Shown here piece after piece: positions 1 to 6,282 of a stretch of DNA of 10,600 nt. The stretch is from contig JAACEA010000487.1 in NCBI GenBank assembly GCA_009936695.1, positions 1-10,600 of the forward strand. The letters are read 5' to 3'. Position numbers and translations under genes: made by a program. Every line of letters starts with the position of its first letter. Position 1 is the first letter of the stretch. Below the pieces are notes generated by a model. That model was not told where the DNA came from. It saw only the letters and a list, made by a program, of their open reading frames with translations, and did not search any database. Source of the DNA: Planctomycetia bacterium (GTDB lineage Bacteria; Planctomycetota; Phycisphaerae; Phycisphaerales; SM1A02).

Positions 1-1014
1 GTTCGTGCGTCAGGGATCTACCTCCTCCAAGCCGTCTCGCCCGAAGATCCCTCGATCGACGTCGAGGCGGCGCGAGCGAGCCTTGCCGGCTCCATCGATC
101 CGCGCCCCGGTGGCCCGGAGGGGACCGCGTGGGTTCCGATCGCGAGCTGGTGCTCGGTTCGTGGCGGAGGCGCCGTGCTGGGCGTCGTGACTGGAACACG
201 TGCGGACTCGGCGGGCGAGGAAGGACGATTCCTTCTCGTCCGTGACGACGAGCTCCGTGGACTCCGTCTCGACGGAAGAGTCTCGGATGCGGATGCCTTC
301 GAGAACAACGAAGGGCGCCCGCGGGTCGCCTTCCTCCTCGAGAGCGACGCGGTGACCGAGGTTCGTGAAGCGAGTTTCGCGATGGTGGGTGGAACGGTCG
401 CATGGATCGTCGACGGCGAAGTCGTGTCGATGCCACCGCTCGAGGTGGCCATTCAGAATCGAGGCCGCATCAACGGTGAATTCGACATGCCGCACGCCCG
501 GTGGATCGCCGCCCGGCTGCGCGGCGAACTGATGCGACGCCCCGGCACGCCGGACCCCGCCGAGGCGGACGGCACCGTCGATTCGGACGCGAGTGCTGCG
601 GGGTCGAACGACCGCGGAGGCCGATCCGCGGCCGAACTCCCGGCATCCGCCTACACCAGCTACACGATCCAGGCCGGCGATAACTTCGAACGGATCGCGA
701 CGGCGTGGTTCGGGGATCCCCGGAAGCAATCCCTGATCGCGATCGCGAATCCCACCGTCGATCCGATTCGACTGCAGATCGGCCAGATCATCAAGCTCCC
801 TCCGAAGGACACGCCGCTCGCGATCGAGCGCGGCGAACCGACCGAGGCGGGCGTGGTCATCCACGTGGTCCGATCCGGCGAGACGCTCAGCGACATCGCG
901 GTCGAGTACCTCGGCAAGGCCTCGCGGTGGCAGGAGATCCACGATGCGAATCGCGACGTGATCGGCGACGATCCGGCCCGGCTCGCGGTCGGAATGGAGC
1001 TTCGCATCCCATGA
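1..1014 (+). CDS. SecD periplasmic-head-like domain protein with two C-terminal LysM domains (5' end outside window)
   Basis: The frame is open from base 1 with no convincing start, so the N-terminus lies upstream; 337 residues are visible. Bases about 226-537 read like the P1 region of the SecD translocase subunit: a FLLVRDDE strand, then RPRVAFLLES, then VAWIVDGEVVSMPPL and GRINGEFDMPHARWIAARL. These parallel SecD's V-F-x-F-D, AIVLDGKVISAPVI and ISGNFT..EA..LA..L blocks. No SecD transmembrane helices follow. Instead a Pro/Asp/Ala-rich linker (about 541-657) leads to LysM1 (661-804, begins YTIQAGDNF) and LysM2 (853-1011, begins VIHVVRSGETL), which are peptidoglycan-binding modules. I infer an envelope protein; a signal peptide or membrane anchor would have to be upstream. 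LysM assignment is firm; the SecD-like assignment is by motif only. The stop overlaps the next start (ATGA), indicating co-transcription and probable translational coupling. Confidence 0.8.
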   Translation, partial: VRASGIYLLQAVSPEDPSIDVEAARASLAGSIDPRPGGPEGTAWVPIASWCSVRGGGAVLGVVTGTRADSAGEEGRFLLVRDDELRGLRLDGRVSDADAFENNEGRPRVAFLLESDAVTEVREASFAMVGGTVAWIVDGEVVSMPPLEVAIQNRGRINGEFDMPHARWIAARLRGELMRRPGTPDPAEADGTVDSDASAAGSNDRGGRSAAELPASAYTSYTIQAGDNFERIATAWFGDPRKQSLIAIANPTVDPIRLQIGQIIKLPPKDTPLAIERGEPTEAGVVIHVVRSGETLSDIAVEYLGKASRWQEIHDANRDVIGDDPARLAVGMELRIP

Positions 1015-1523
1015 CGGATCCGCAAGCCTCGAACGAAGCCGATCGGCTCGCCGCCGATCTCCTCCCGACCCGCATGGACGAGCTGGCCATGGAAGGTCGG
1101 ACCGACCCCTCGGCCCTCGATCAGCTCTGGGCCATGGCCTTTGCGCTTCCCCGCTGGTATTTCGTGGGCACGGGACAGTTTCCGAACGTGCAACCGCTCG
1201 CGGTGGTCATCGACAAGAAGCCCTACGCGATGGCGTTCACGGCCAAAGGCCGCGCCGACGAGTACGCCAGGAAGCACGGCGTGCTCGCGATCGGCGACAA
1301 GCCCTCGATCCTGTCCTTCAAGGTCGAATCGGCGGTGCGTCGGATCGTCCCGCTTCAGCGAGTGGGGGTCTTTGGAATCCTCTTCGACGACGCCCGTGGC
1401 GGCTGGTGCATCCCGCTCCAGCGGCTGCCGGACATGCTGGTTCACTTCCAGCCCGGCGGCCCCGGCAGCGGGGGGCATGATCGTCGCAACGCGAACGATG
1501 CGGATTCGGCCCCGACCGATTGA
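1011..1523 (+). CDS. Small conserved-looking protein, faintly SseB-like, function unknown
   Basis: This 170-residue protein starts at an ATG inside the ATGA overlap with the upstream LysM gene, so the two are probably translated in a coupled way. It has no signal peptide, membrane segment or Cys cluster, so I expect it in the cytoplasm. The N-terminal third is helical and acidic. A central alpha/beta block runs from ALPRWYFVG through LAVVIDKKPYAMAFTAKGRADEYA to RVGVFGILFDD and GWCIPLQRL. The order of a short strand, a 'value shown on a display' strand (AMAFT) and a helix after it resembles the N-terminal domain of SseB-family proteins, but this is only pattern resemblance. The last 25 residues are Gly/Asn/Asp-rich and probably disordered. 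It ends one base short of the convergent aldo/keto reductase stop. No function is claimed. Confidence 0.7.
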   Translation: MTDPQASNEADRLAADLLPTRMDELAMEGRTDPSALDQLWAMAFALPRWYFVGTGQFPNVQPLAVVIDKKPYAMAFTAKGRADEYARKHGVLAIGDKPSILSFKVESAVRRIVPLQRVGVFGILFDDARGGWCIPLQRLPDMLVHFQPGGPGSGGHDRRNANDADSAPTD

Positions 1524-1524
1524 G

Positions 1525-2310
1525 TCAGGGGTTCGAGATCGCCGCGTTCGCGATTGCGAGATCGTGTTCGAGGTGGGCGGCGGTCAATGATCCGACCACC
1601 ATCGAAGCCACTCCCGACGGCGAGAGGCAGTGGGGGATCGCGGCCTCGGGCGCGAGTCTTCCGGACGCGAGCCCCTTCTTGATCACGATGCCGACGTCGT
1701 TGGTGGTCGCGGCGTCGATGACCGGCGACTGACGCTCGTCCAACGGGTGGTACTCGACCATCAGGCAGTCGACCACGCCCGACTCGATCGCACGAAGGTG
1801 GCCCTCCACGGTCTTGCCGCTGAAACCGATGAATCGAAGGTCGCCTCGGTCCCGATGTTCGACCAGCGTGTCCAGCACCCCGGTCCGCTCGATGATGGCG
1901 AGATCGTCTCCGTCGGAATGCACGAACACCAGATCGAGCCGGTCGGTGCCGAGTCGGACGAGGCTTCGCTCGATGCTCGACCGAACCCCTTCGGCCGAGA
2001 AATCGAATCGCCCCACGCCGTCCGCGAACGTCTCGCCCACCTTGGTGGACAGGATGAACTCGTCTCGCCGCGATGCGAGATGGCGGCCGATCCTCTCCTC
2101 GCTCGAGCCGTAGGCCGGGGCGGTGTCGACGAGGTTGATCCCCTGATCAAGGACCGCGTTCAGAAGGCTCGCACAGGCATCCTCGTCCGGAAGGGCGTAG
2201 CCGTGCTCGTACTTGACGCCCTCGTTCCTTCCGATCTTGAACGCGCCGAAGCCGATCGGGCTCGGGGTCAGGCCGGTTCGGCCGAGACGACGTCGTGATG
2301 ACTGGTCCAC
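1525..2310 (-). CDS. Aldo/keto reductase
   Basis: Predicted NAD(P)H-dependent reductase of the aldo/keto reductase (TIM-barrel) superfamily, 261 residues from the chosen start; substrate unknown. The N-terminus RRRLGRTGLTPSPIGFGAF is typical. The catalytic tetrad is complete: D62 (NLVDTAPAYGSSEERIG), Y67 in the same motif, K90 (ILSTKVG) and H131 (DLVFVHSD). A later VVGSLTAAHL segment corresponds to the cofactor-phosphate region. I chose GTG at 2310 because GGAGGAG (2316-2322) sits 7 bases upstream, measured from GGAGG. An in-frame ATG at 2325 would add five residues but lacks a Shine-Dalgarno. At 261 residues it is shorter than many members (roughly 280-330) but looks intact. It overlaps the end of the FAD oxidoreductase by 43 bases, so it is the second gene of that operon. 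It converges on the upstream plus-strand gene with one base between stops and no visible terminator. Confidence 0.9.
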   Translation of the reverse strand: MDQSSRRRLGRTGLTPSPIGFGAFKIGRNEGVKYEHGYALPDEDACASLLNAVLDQGINLVDTAPAYGSSEERIGRHLASRRDEFILSTKVGETFADGVGRFDFSAEGVRSSIERSLVRLGTDRLDLVFVHSDGDDLAIIERTGVLDTLVEHRDRGDLRFIGFSGKTVEGHLRAIESGVVDCLMVEYHPLDERQSPVIDAATTNDVGIVIKKGLASGRLAPEAAIPHCLSPSGVASMVVGSLTAAHLEHDLAIANAAISNP

Positions 2311-3536
2311 GATCGCTCCTCCCATGGAAAGGCCGCGATGCCGGGTCGCCGCAGGGTTTCGAACACCTCGGGGAGCTCGGCGGACGCCGACGCGTCTCCG
2401 GTGGAACCGGCGACGCCTTCCGTCGCTTCGAGCACCGCCGCCGCGAGTCGCGGGGCCAGCGCCCACTTGGTCGGCCATGCGGTGACCAGACGGCCGTCGT
2501 GAAGCGATATGACCTCGGCGTCGTCGGGGCGGAGTCCCGCGCGGGTTCGTCGTTCCGCCCGATCCACTCGATACGAGGACCACTCGAGGTCGTCGATCCG
2601 GTCGAGATCGAACGCGGGCAGGACGCCTCGAAGTTCCTCGGAGGCCGCTTGACGCTGGGCCATGTCGTCCCGATCGACGCCACGCTCCGCCAGATCGCCT
2701 CCGAGCTGCCAGATCGTGCGGCCTGCATCGTCACGGGCGCTGGTGATGGTGACCCGGGTCTTGTTCCCGTCGACGCAGTGCCCATGAAATTCGGGAAGCG
2801 ATCGGCCGCGCACCAGGGCCATGTGGAGTGGACGGCGTTGCGCCACCGCGGCATCGAGGCCGAGTCGAGCCAGCAGCGCCTCGTTTCCGATTCCGGCGGC
2901 CAGCACCACCGACGCCGGCCGAACCACGACTTCGCCGCTTCCGGACCGGAGGATCAACCGTTCAACCCGCCCTCCGGCCGACGCGAATTCCATCCCCTCG
3001 GGTCCGTCCACGCCGAAGATCCGATCGGTGTGGCCGGCGGCGATCGCTCCGAGGACCGATCGGGTGTCGAAGACGGGCTCGGCCACCCGGAGCACCGCTC
3101 CGGACGCCGCCCGGAGCAGGGGGGGACGTTCCCCCTCGGGCACCGTCTCGGGACGGGTCCGCAAGGCGGCCTTCGCGCCGAGCATTCCCAACCGGGACGC
3201 GAGGGAGTCGGTCCGCCACATCCACGTGCACGGCGCGCTCATCCTGGCCGCGCGAAGATCCGGTCCGTCCCCGTCGCCGGACTCATGACGATTCCGCCAG
3301 AAGGCCGGCATGTCCGCGATCGCGCCCGCGGCGTCCAGATCCCGCTCGCGAAGGGTGTACTTCAGCCCGCCGTGGATGATGCCCTGAGCGGCGACGCTTT
3401 GTCCGTGGCCGAGCTCGAATGCCTCGATGAGGATCGCATTGCGACCGGCGCGAACCGCCGCGTCGAGGATCCAGAGTCCGGCGATGCCGCCTCCGATCAC
3501 CGCGAGGTCCACGGGATGTCCGTCCGATCCGGGCAT
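2268..3536 (-). CDS. FAD-dependent oxidoreductase, DAO / glycerol-3-phosphate dehydrogenase-like
   Basis: A 422-residue protein predicted to oxidise a small amine or hydroxy-acid substrate using FAD. The N-terminal Rossmann dinucleotide fold is clear: DLAVIGGGIAGL (GxGxxG, about residues 10-21), followed by the ribose-binding acidic residue E38 in AILIEAF. A GIIHGGLKYTL segment (about 52-62) matches the position where GlpD/GlpA-type enzymes have their HGG(L/V)(R/K)Y motif. VVLAAGIGNEAL (about 210-221) is the second FAD-binding segment. The C-terminal half has strands typical of the DAO substrate domain. No signal peptide or membrane helix is seen. Substrate is not deducible; glycerol-3-phosphate is one possibility, a 2-hydroxy acid or amino acid others. 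ATG 3536 is the first start and follows a TANNNT box by 6 bases; a GTG at 3512 is an alternative that still keeps the Rossmann strand. First gene of an operon with the aldo/keto reductase. Confidence 0.88.
   Translation of the reverse strand: MPGSDGHPVDLAVIGGGIAGLWILDAAVRAGRNAILIEAFELGHGQSVAAQGIIHGGLKYTLRERDLDAAGAIADMPAFWRNRHESGDGDGPDLRAARMSAPCTWMWRTDSLASRLGMLGAKAALRTRPETVPEGERPPLLRAASGAVLRVAEPVFDTRSVLGAIAAGHTDRIFGVDGPEGMEFASAGGRVERLILRSGSGEVVVRPASVVLAAGIGNEALLARLGLDAAVAQRRPLHMALVRGRSLPEFHGHCVDGNKTRVTITSARDDAGRTIWQLGGDLAERGVDRDDMAQRQAASEELRGVLPAFDLDRIDDLEWSSYRVDRAERRTRAGLRPDDAEVISLHDGRLVTAWPTKWALAPRLAAAVLEATEGVAGSTGDASASAELPEVFETLRRPGIAAFPWEERSWTSHHDVVSAEPA
2316..2322 (-). promoter_or_regulatory. 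Shine-Dalgarno of the aldo/keto reductase, inside the upstream gene
   Basis: On the minus strand GGAGGAG lies in front of a GTG at 2310, with 7 bases between GGAGG and the start. It is read in frame as Trp-Glu-Glu-Arg within the C-terminus of the FAD oxidoreductase. This site decides the start in favour of GTG 2310 over ATG 2325, and suggests the reductase is translated by ribosomes arriving on the upstream gene. Confidence 0.75.
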
Positions 3537-3542
3537 TCGGAC

Positions 3543-3548
3543 ACCCTA
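3543..3548 (-). promoter_or_regulatory. Candidate -10 box placing transcription start at the FAD oxidoreductase ATG
   Basis: TAGGGT on the minus strand ends 6 bases before ATG 3536, so a transcript starting 7 bases after the box would begin at the start codon itself (leaderless). Only a weak -35 match (TTCCCC, 18-base spacer) is present. The AGGG within the box could alternatively act as a poor Shine-Dalgarno. The same TANNNT-N6-start spacing recurs at 5640-5645. Confidence 0.4.
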
Positions 3549-3654
3549 GCCGACCGGACCCGCGCCGGGGAAGGTGTCGGTCGCGTATCCTGAGTGGCCC
3601 GGGTCGATTCAGGGTCGCTCTGCGATCCGGCCTCGGGCTCGTCACCACACCGGC

Positions 3655-3660
3655 AGGAAA
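3655..3660 (+). promoter_or_regulatory. Shine-Dalgarno deciding the isocitrate dehydrogenase start
   Basis: AGGAAA sits 8 bases (counted from AGGA) before GTG 3667. It favours that GTG over the in-frame ATG at 3574, whose extra 31 residues are Arg/Pro-rich, unlike any family member, and would overlap the putative promoter. Confidence 0.6.
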
Positions 3661-3666
3661 CCACGC

Positions 3667-4704
3667 GTGCAACACGGATCCGTTCTCATCCCCGGCGACG
3701 GCATCGGCCCCGAAGTCACCTCCGCGGCGTGCCGCATCATCGACGCGGCCCTCGAGGGTGGCGACGCCAGCATCGAGTGGATCCCCTGCCACGCGGGCGT
3801 GGCGGCGCTGGAGCACGGCCATCCGGACCTGCTCCCCCGGGAGACGATCGACGCGATCCAGCAGGTCGGCGTCGCCCTGAAGGGGCCCTGCACCACGCCG
3901 ATCGGCGGAGGGTTCTCGTCCGTGAACGTCGCCCTTCGGAAGACCCTCGACCTCTACGGCGCGGTTCGGCCGGTGCGATCGATCGAGGGCGTCGACACGC
4001 GATACCGGGACGTCGACCTGGTGGTCGTCCGGGAGAACACCGAAGGCCTCTATGCCGGCATCGAGAACGAGATCACCCCGGGTGTGGTGACCAGCCTCAA
4101 GGTGGCGACCGAGAAGGCCTCCTACCGGATCGCGAAGTTCGCGTTCGAATACGCCCGCAGCCGGGGCCGGAAGAAGGTCACGGTCTTCCACAAGGCGAAC
4201 ATCATGAAGAAGTCCGACGGACTCTTCATCCGGTGCGCGAAGGAAGTGCACGAGGCCGACTACACGGACATCGAGTACGAGGAACTGATCATCGACGCGG
4301 CCTGCATGCGACTGGTTCAGGATCCGACCAACTTCGACATCCTCCTCTGCGAGAATCTCTACGGCGACGTGGTCAGCGATCTCTGCGCCGGCTTCGTCGG
4401 CGGACTCGGCGTGACCCCGGGCGCGAACTTCGGCGAGGTGAACGCGGTCTTCGAAGCGGTCCACGGCTCCGCGCCGGACATCGCGGGCAAGGGCCTCGCG
4501 AATCCGCTCGCCATCACCATGAGCGGGGTGATGATGCTCAACCACATCGCCAACCGCACCGGCGACGCGGCGATCGCGGCGGCCGCGGATCGGATCAAGG
4601 TCGCGTACAACGCCGCGGTCGGCGAGGGCGAACGAACGGGCGATCTCGGCGGATCGCTGGGAACCGAGGCGTTCGCCGACGCCCTCGTACGGCGTCTGGG
4701 CTGA
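3667..4704 (+). CDS. NAD-dependent isocitrate dehydrogenase (IDH3-like)
   Basis: Oxidatively decarboxylates isocitrate to 2-oxoglutarate in the TCA cycle, in the cytoplasm; 345 residues from GTG 3667, normal for the short homodimeric/IDH3-type enzymes. Substrate-binding residues are all present: S85, N87 and R91 in SSVNVALRKTLDLY, R101 in VRP, and R121 in VVREN. Catalytic Y128 (ENTEGLYAGIE) and K176 (FHKANIMKKSDG) are intact, as are metal-binding D210, D234 and D238 (NLYGDVVSDLCAG). Coenzyme residues D271-I272 in HGSAPDIAGK are the NAD-type pair, where NADP enzymes have Lys-Tyr. The overall wording is closer to the mitochondrial IDH3 alpha subunit than to E. coli Icd. 3-isopropylmalate, homoisocitrate or tartrate dehydrogenase are the alternatives; the SxN motif favours isocitrate. 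The downstream deacetylase starts 16 bases later on the same strand. Confidence 0.88.
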   Translation: MQHGSVLIPGDGIGPEVTSAACRIIDAALEGGDASIEWIPCHAGVAALEHGHPDLLPRETIDAIQQVGVALKGPCTTPIGGGFSSVNVALRKTLDLYGAVRPVRSIEGVDTRYRDVDLVVVRENTEGLYAGIENEITPGVVTSLKVATEKASYRIAKFAFEYARSRGRKKVTVFHKANIMKKSDGLFIRCAKEVHEADYTDIEYEELIIDAACMRLVQDPTNFDILLCENLYGDVVSDLCAGFVGGLGVTPGANFGEVNAVFEAVHGSAPDIAGKGLANPLAITMSGVMMLNHIANRTGDAAIAAAADRIKVAYNAAVGEGERTGDLGGSLGTEAFADALVRRLG

Positions 4705-4720
4705 CCGCCGGTCCACGAAG

Positions 4721-5620
4721 ATGCGGTGCGCCTTTCATGTCGACTACGAGATCCCGCTCCCGGAGGGGCACCCCTTTCCGATGCGGAAGTTCTCGGCGCT
4801 TCGTCGGATCCTCCTCGAGGAGGGCATTCTTCGCGAAGCGACGATCATGACGCCCGAGGAGGCGTCCTGGTCGGAGATCGGACTCGCGCATCATGAGGCC
4901 TACCTGGAGCGACTCAGGACCGGGGGGCTCGGCCGCGCCGAGGAGCGCCGTCTGGGACTTCCGTGGTCTCCCGCGCTCGTTCGTCGCTCCCGGCTCGCGG
5001 TGGGCGGCACGATGCTCGCGGCATGGCAGGCGCTCGAGGACGGGGTGAGCGGAAATCTGGCGGGGGGGACCCATCATGCCTGCCCCGATCACGGTGAAGG
5101 CTTCTGCGTGCTCAACGACGTGGCGATCGCGATCCGGGTGCTCCAGCGCGAGGAGGAGATCCGCCGGGCGTTGATCGTGGACCTCGACGTCCATCAGGGC
5201 AACGCGAACGCCCTGTGCTTCGCGGACGATGATTCGGTCTTCACGTTCTCGATGCACGGCGCCAGGAACTTCCCGATGCGGAAGCCACCGAGCGACATGG
5301 ACGTCCCGCTCCCCGATCACTGTGGGGACCTCGAGTACCTCTCCCTTCTCGAACGACACCTCGGCGCCGCGATCGATCGGGCCCGTCCCGATCTGGTCTT
5401 CCTGCTTTCCGGCGTCGACGTGGTCGTGGGGGATCGCTACGGGCGCCTCGCCATGACCCGGGAGGGCTTGCGACGCCGGGAACGCCGGGTGTTGACCGAG
5501 TTGTTCGAACGGGGGATCCCGACGACGCTCGTCCTCTCCGGGGGATACGCGGCCACCCCGACGCTCACCGCCGACCTGCACGCGGAAACGCATCGCGCGG
5601 TCCGTGAACTGCGGGCCTGA
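4721..5620 (+). CDS. Histone deacetylase-family (class IV-like) zinc deacetylase
   Basis: A 299-residue, single-domain arginase/deacetylase-fold protein expected to remove acetyl or acyl groups from lysines or small amines in the cytoplasm. The family motifs run in order: HPFPMRKF near the N-terminus, GGTHHACPDHGEGFCVLNDV with the catalytic His pair H118-H119, zinc ligands D156 and H158 in VDLDVHQGN, third zinc ligand D233 in SGVDVVVGDRYGRL, and catalytic Y276 in LSGGYA. The DLDVHQGN block and compact size recall HDAC11-like class IV proteins, common in bacteria. I kept ATG 4721 because the HVDYEIPLPEGHP stretch is conserved in the family. It follows the isocitrate dehydrogenase by 16 bases, so the two are probably co-transcribed. 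The true substrate (protein lysine, polyamine, other acyl-amide) cannot be told from sequence. Confidence 0.9.
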   Translation: MRCAFHVDYEIPLPEGHPFPMRKFSALRRILLEEGILREATIMTPEEASWSEIGLAHHEAYLERLRTGGLGRAEERRLGLPWSPALVRRSRLAVGGTMLAAWQALEDGVSGNLAGGTHHACPDHGEGFCVLNDVAIAIRVLQREEEIRRALIVDLDVHQGNANALCFADDDSVFTFSMHGARNFPMRKPPSDMDVPLPDHCGDLEYLSLLERHLGAAIDRARPDLVFLLSGVDVVVGDRYGRLAMTREGLRRRERRVLTELFERGIPTTLVLSGGYAATPTLTADLHAETHRAVRELRA

Positions 5621-5627
5621 CGCCCGC
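5611..5627 (+). repeat. Perfect inverted repeat spanning the deacetylase stop codon
   Basis: GCGGGC (5611-5616) and GCCCGC (5622-5627) pair perfectly around the five-base loop CTGAC, which holds the TGA stop. No T-run follows, so it is a weak candidate for an intrinsic terminator. It overlaps the candidate -35 of the next gene, so it could be a shared terminator/operator, or chance in GC-rich DNA. Confidence 0.4.
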
Positions 5628-5645
5628 GCCGCCGCCTGCTACGGT
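5617..5645 (+). promoter_or_regulatory. Sigma70-like promoter of the lipoprotein gene, predicted leaderless
   Basis: CTGACG (5617-5622) and TACGGT (5640-5645) are separated by exactly 17 bases. TACGGT ends 6 bases before ATG 5652, which would put the transcription start at the A of the start codon. The 31-base gap has no Shine-Dalgarno, in line with a leaderless message. The -35 overlaps the stop codon of the deacetylase gene. Confidence 0.5.
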
Positions 5646-5651
5646 CTTCAC

Positions 5652-6263
5652 ATGGCTCGTCCAGCACGCCAACGCCCCGCGGTGGGATTCCTTCTCGCCG
5701 TGACGACCGCATCGTCCATCGGTGGCTGCCATCCGACCCTCGATGCACCGTTCGCGGCCGCGGATGGCGCGATCGACGCGGAGGATCGACGACTCGATCA
5801 CGGCTATGCGTTGCTCCTCGACCTCCTCGCCGACGAGATGAAGGTCGCGGACGTGCTGGCGATCAAGTCCCCGTCCGAGGCGACCGCGACGGTCCTTCGC
5901 GACATCGCGGCGGCGGCGAAGGACGGGGCGGCGGACCTGCGCCTGCTCCTCGACGACCCGCCGAGGATCTCGACCGACGTCGACGGCCTCCCGATCATCG
6001 AGACCGACGCCCGGAACCGGATCGCCAACCGCGAGACGATCGGACTGCTCCTCGCCGGTGGCGAGACGTTCGAACGTCGGATCCTGCTCACGCAGGACAA
6101 GGCGTGTGGGTACCTCTCGGCGCTCGCCGCGAGTCTCGCGACGGCCGATCCATCGCCGGCGCGGCGTGATCTTCTCGAGACCCTCGCCGCCGACTTCGAC
6201 CGACTCGCCGCCCGCATCCGGTCGCGGATCGCCGTCGCTCCCGCGGCCTCGACGACCGGGTGA
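5652..6263 (+). CDS. Predicted lipoprotein of unknown function
   Basis: 203 residues from ATG 5652. The N-terminus has positive charges (Arg 3, 6 and 8), a hydrophobic stretch (VGFLLAVTTASSI) and the sequence SIGGC with Cys26, an acceptable if imperfect lipobox, so I infer lipid attachment and an envelope location. The mature part looks mostly helical, with Asp/Ala/Leu-rich repeats of charge; it contains DVDGLPIIETDARNRIANRE and a C-terminal helix pair (LLETLAADFDRLAARIRSRI). One further Cys is present (DKACGYL). I recognise no family. An upstream ATG at 5604 is possible but would disrupt the signal peptide and lie before the promoter, so I rejected it. The stop is 19 bases from the convergent smc stop. 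Confidence 0.7.
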   Translation: MARPARQRPAVGFLLAVTTASSIGGCHPTLDAPFAAADGAIDAEDRRLDHGYALLLDLLADEMKVADVLAIKSPSEATATVLRDIAAAAKDGAADLRLLLDDPPRISTDVDGLPIIETDARNRIANRETIGLLLAGGETFERRILLTQDKACGYLSALAASLATADPSPARRDLLETLAADFDRLAARIRSRIAVAPAASTTG

Positions 6264-6282
6264 GCCGCAGCAGAAGCCCGGA

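Larger units (their letters stand above)
3537..3666. other. Divergent intergenic region between the FAD oxidoreductase and isocitrate dehydrogenase
   Basis: 130 bases hold control signals for two divergent genes. On the minus strand is the TAGGGT box noted separately. On the plus strand TATCCT (3586-3591) is a possible -10 element for the isocitrate dehydrogenase, about 75 bases before its GTG, but without a recognisable -35 at normal spacing. GGGTCG is directly repeated at 3601-3606 and 3612-3617, an 11-base period. No terminator or RNA structure stands out. Confidence 0.4.

Noticed and set aside
10..942. A 310-codon minus-strand open frame at the left edge
   Set aside because: The plus strand shows two LysM domains and SecD-like motifs here; the antisense peptide has no family features.
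2295..3593. A 432-codon plus-strand open frame opposite the FAD oxidoreductase
   Set aside because: The minus strand encodes a clear Rossmann-fold FAD enzyme. The plus-strand peptide is low-complexity Gly/Arg/His/Pro without a recognisable motif.
3574..3666. Upstream ATG start for the isocitrate dehydrogenase
   Set aside because: The added 31 residues are Arg/Pro-rich, lack a family counterpart and cover the probable promoter. GTG 3667 has a Shine-Dalgarno and gives the usual N-terminus.
3283..4716. A 477-codon minus-strand open frame opposite the isocitrate dehydrogenase
   Set aside because: The plus strand has every catalytic residue of the dehydrogenase. The minus frame is Arg/Asp/His-rich and runs into the antisense of the FAD gene.
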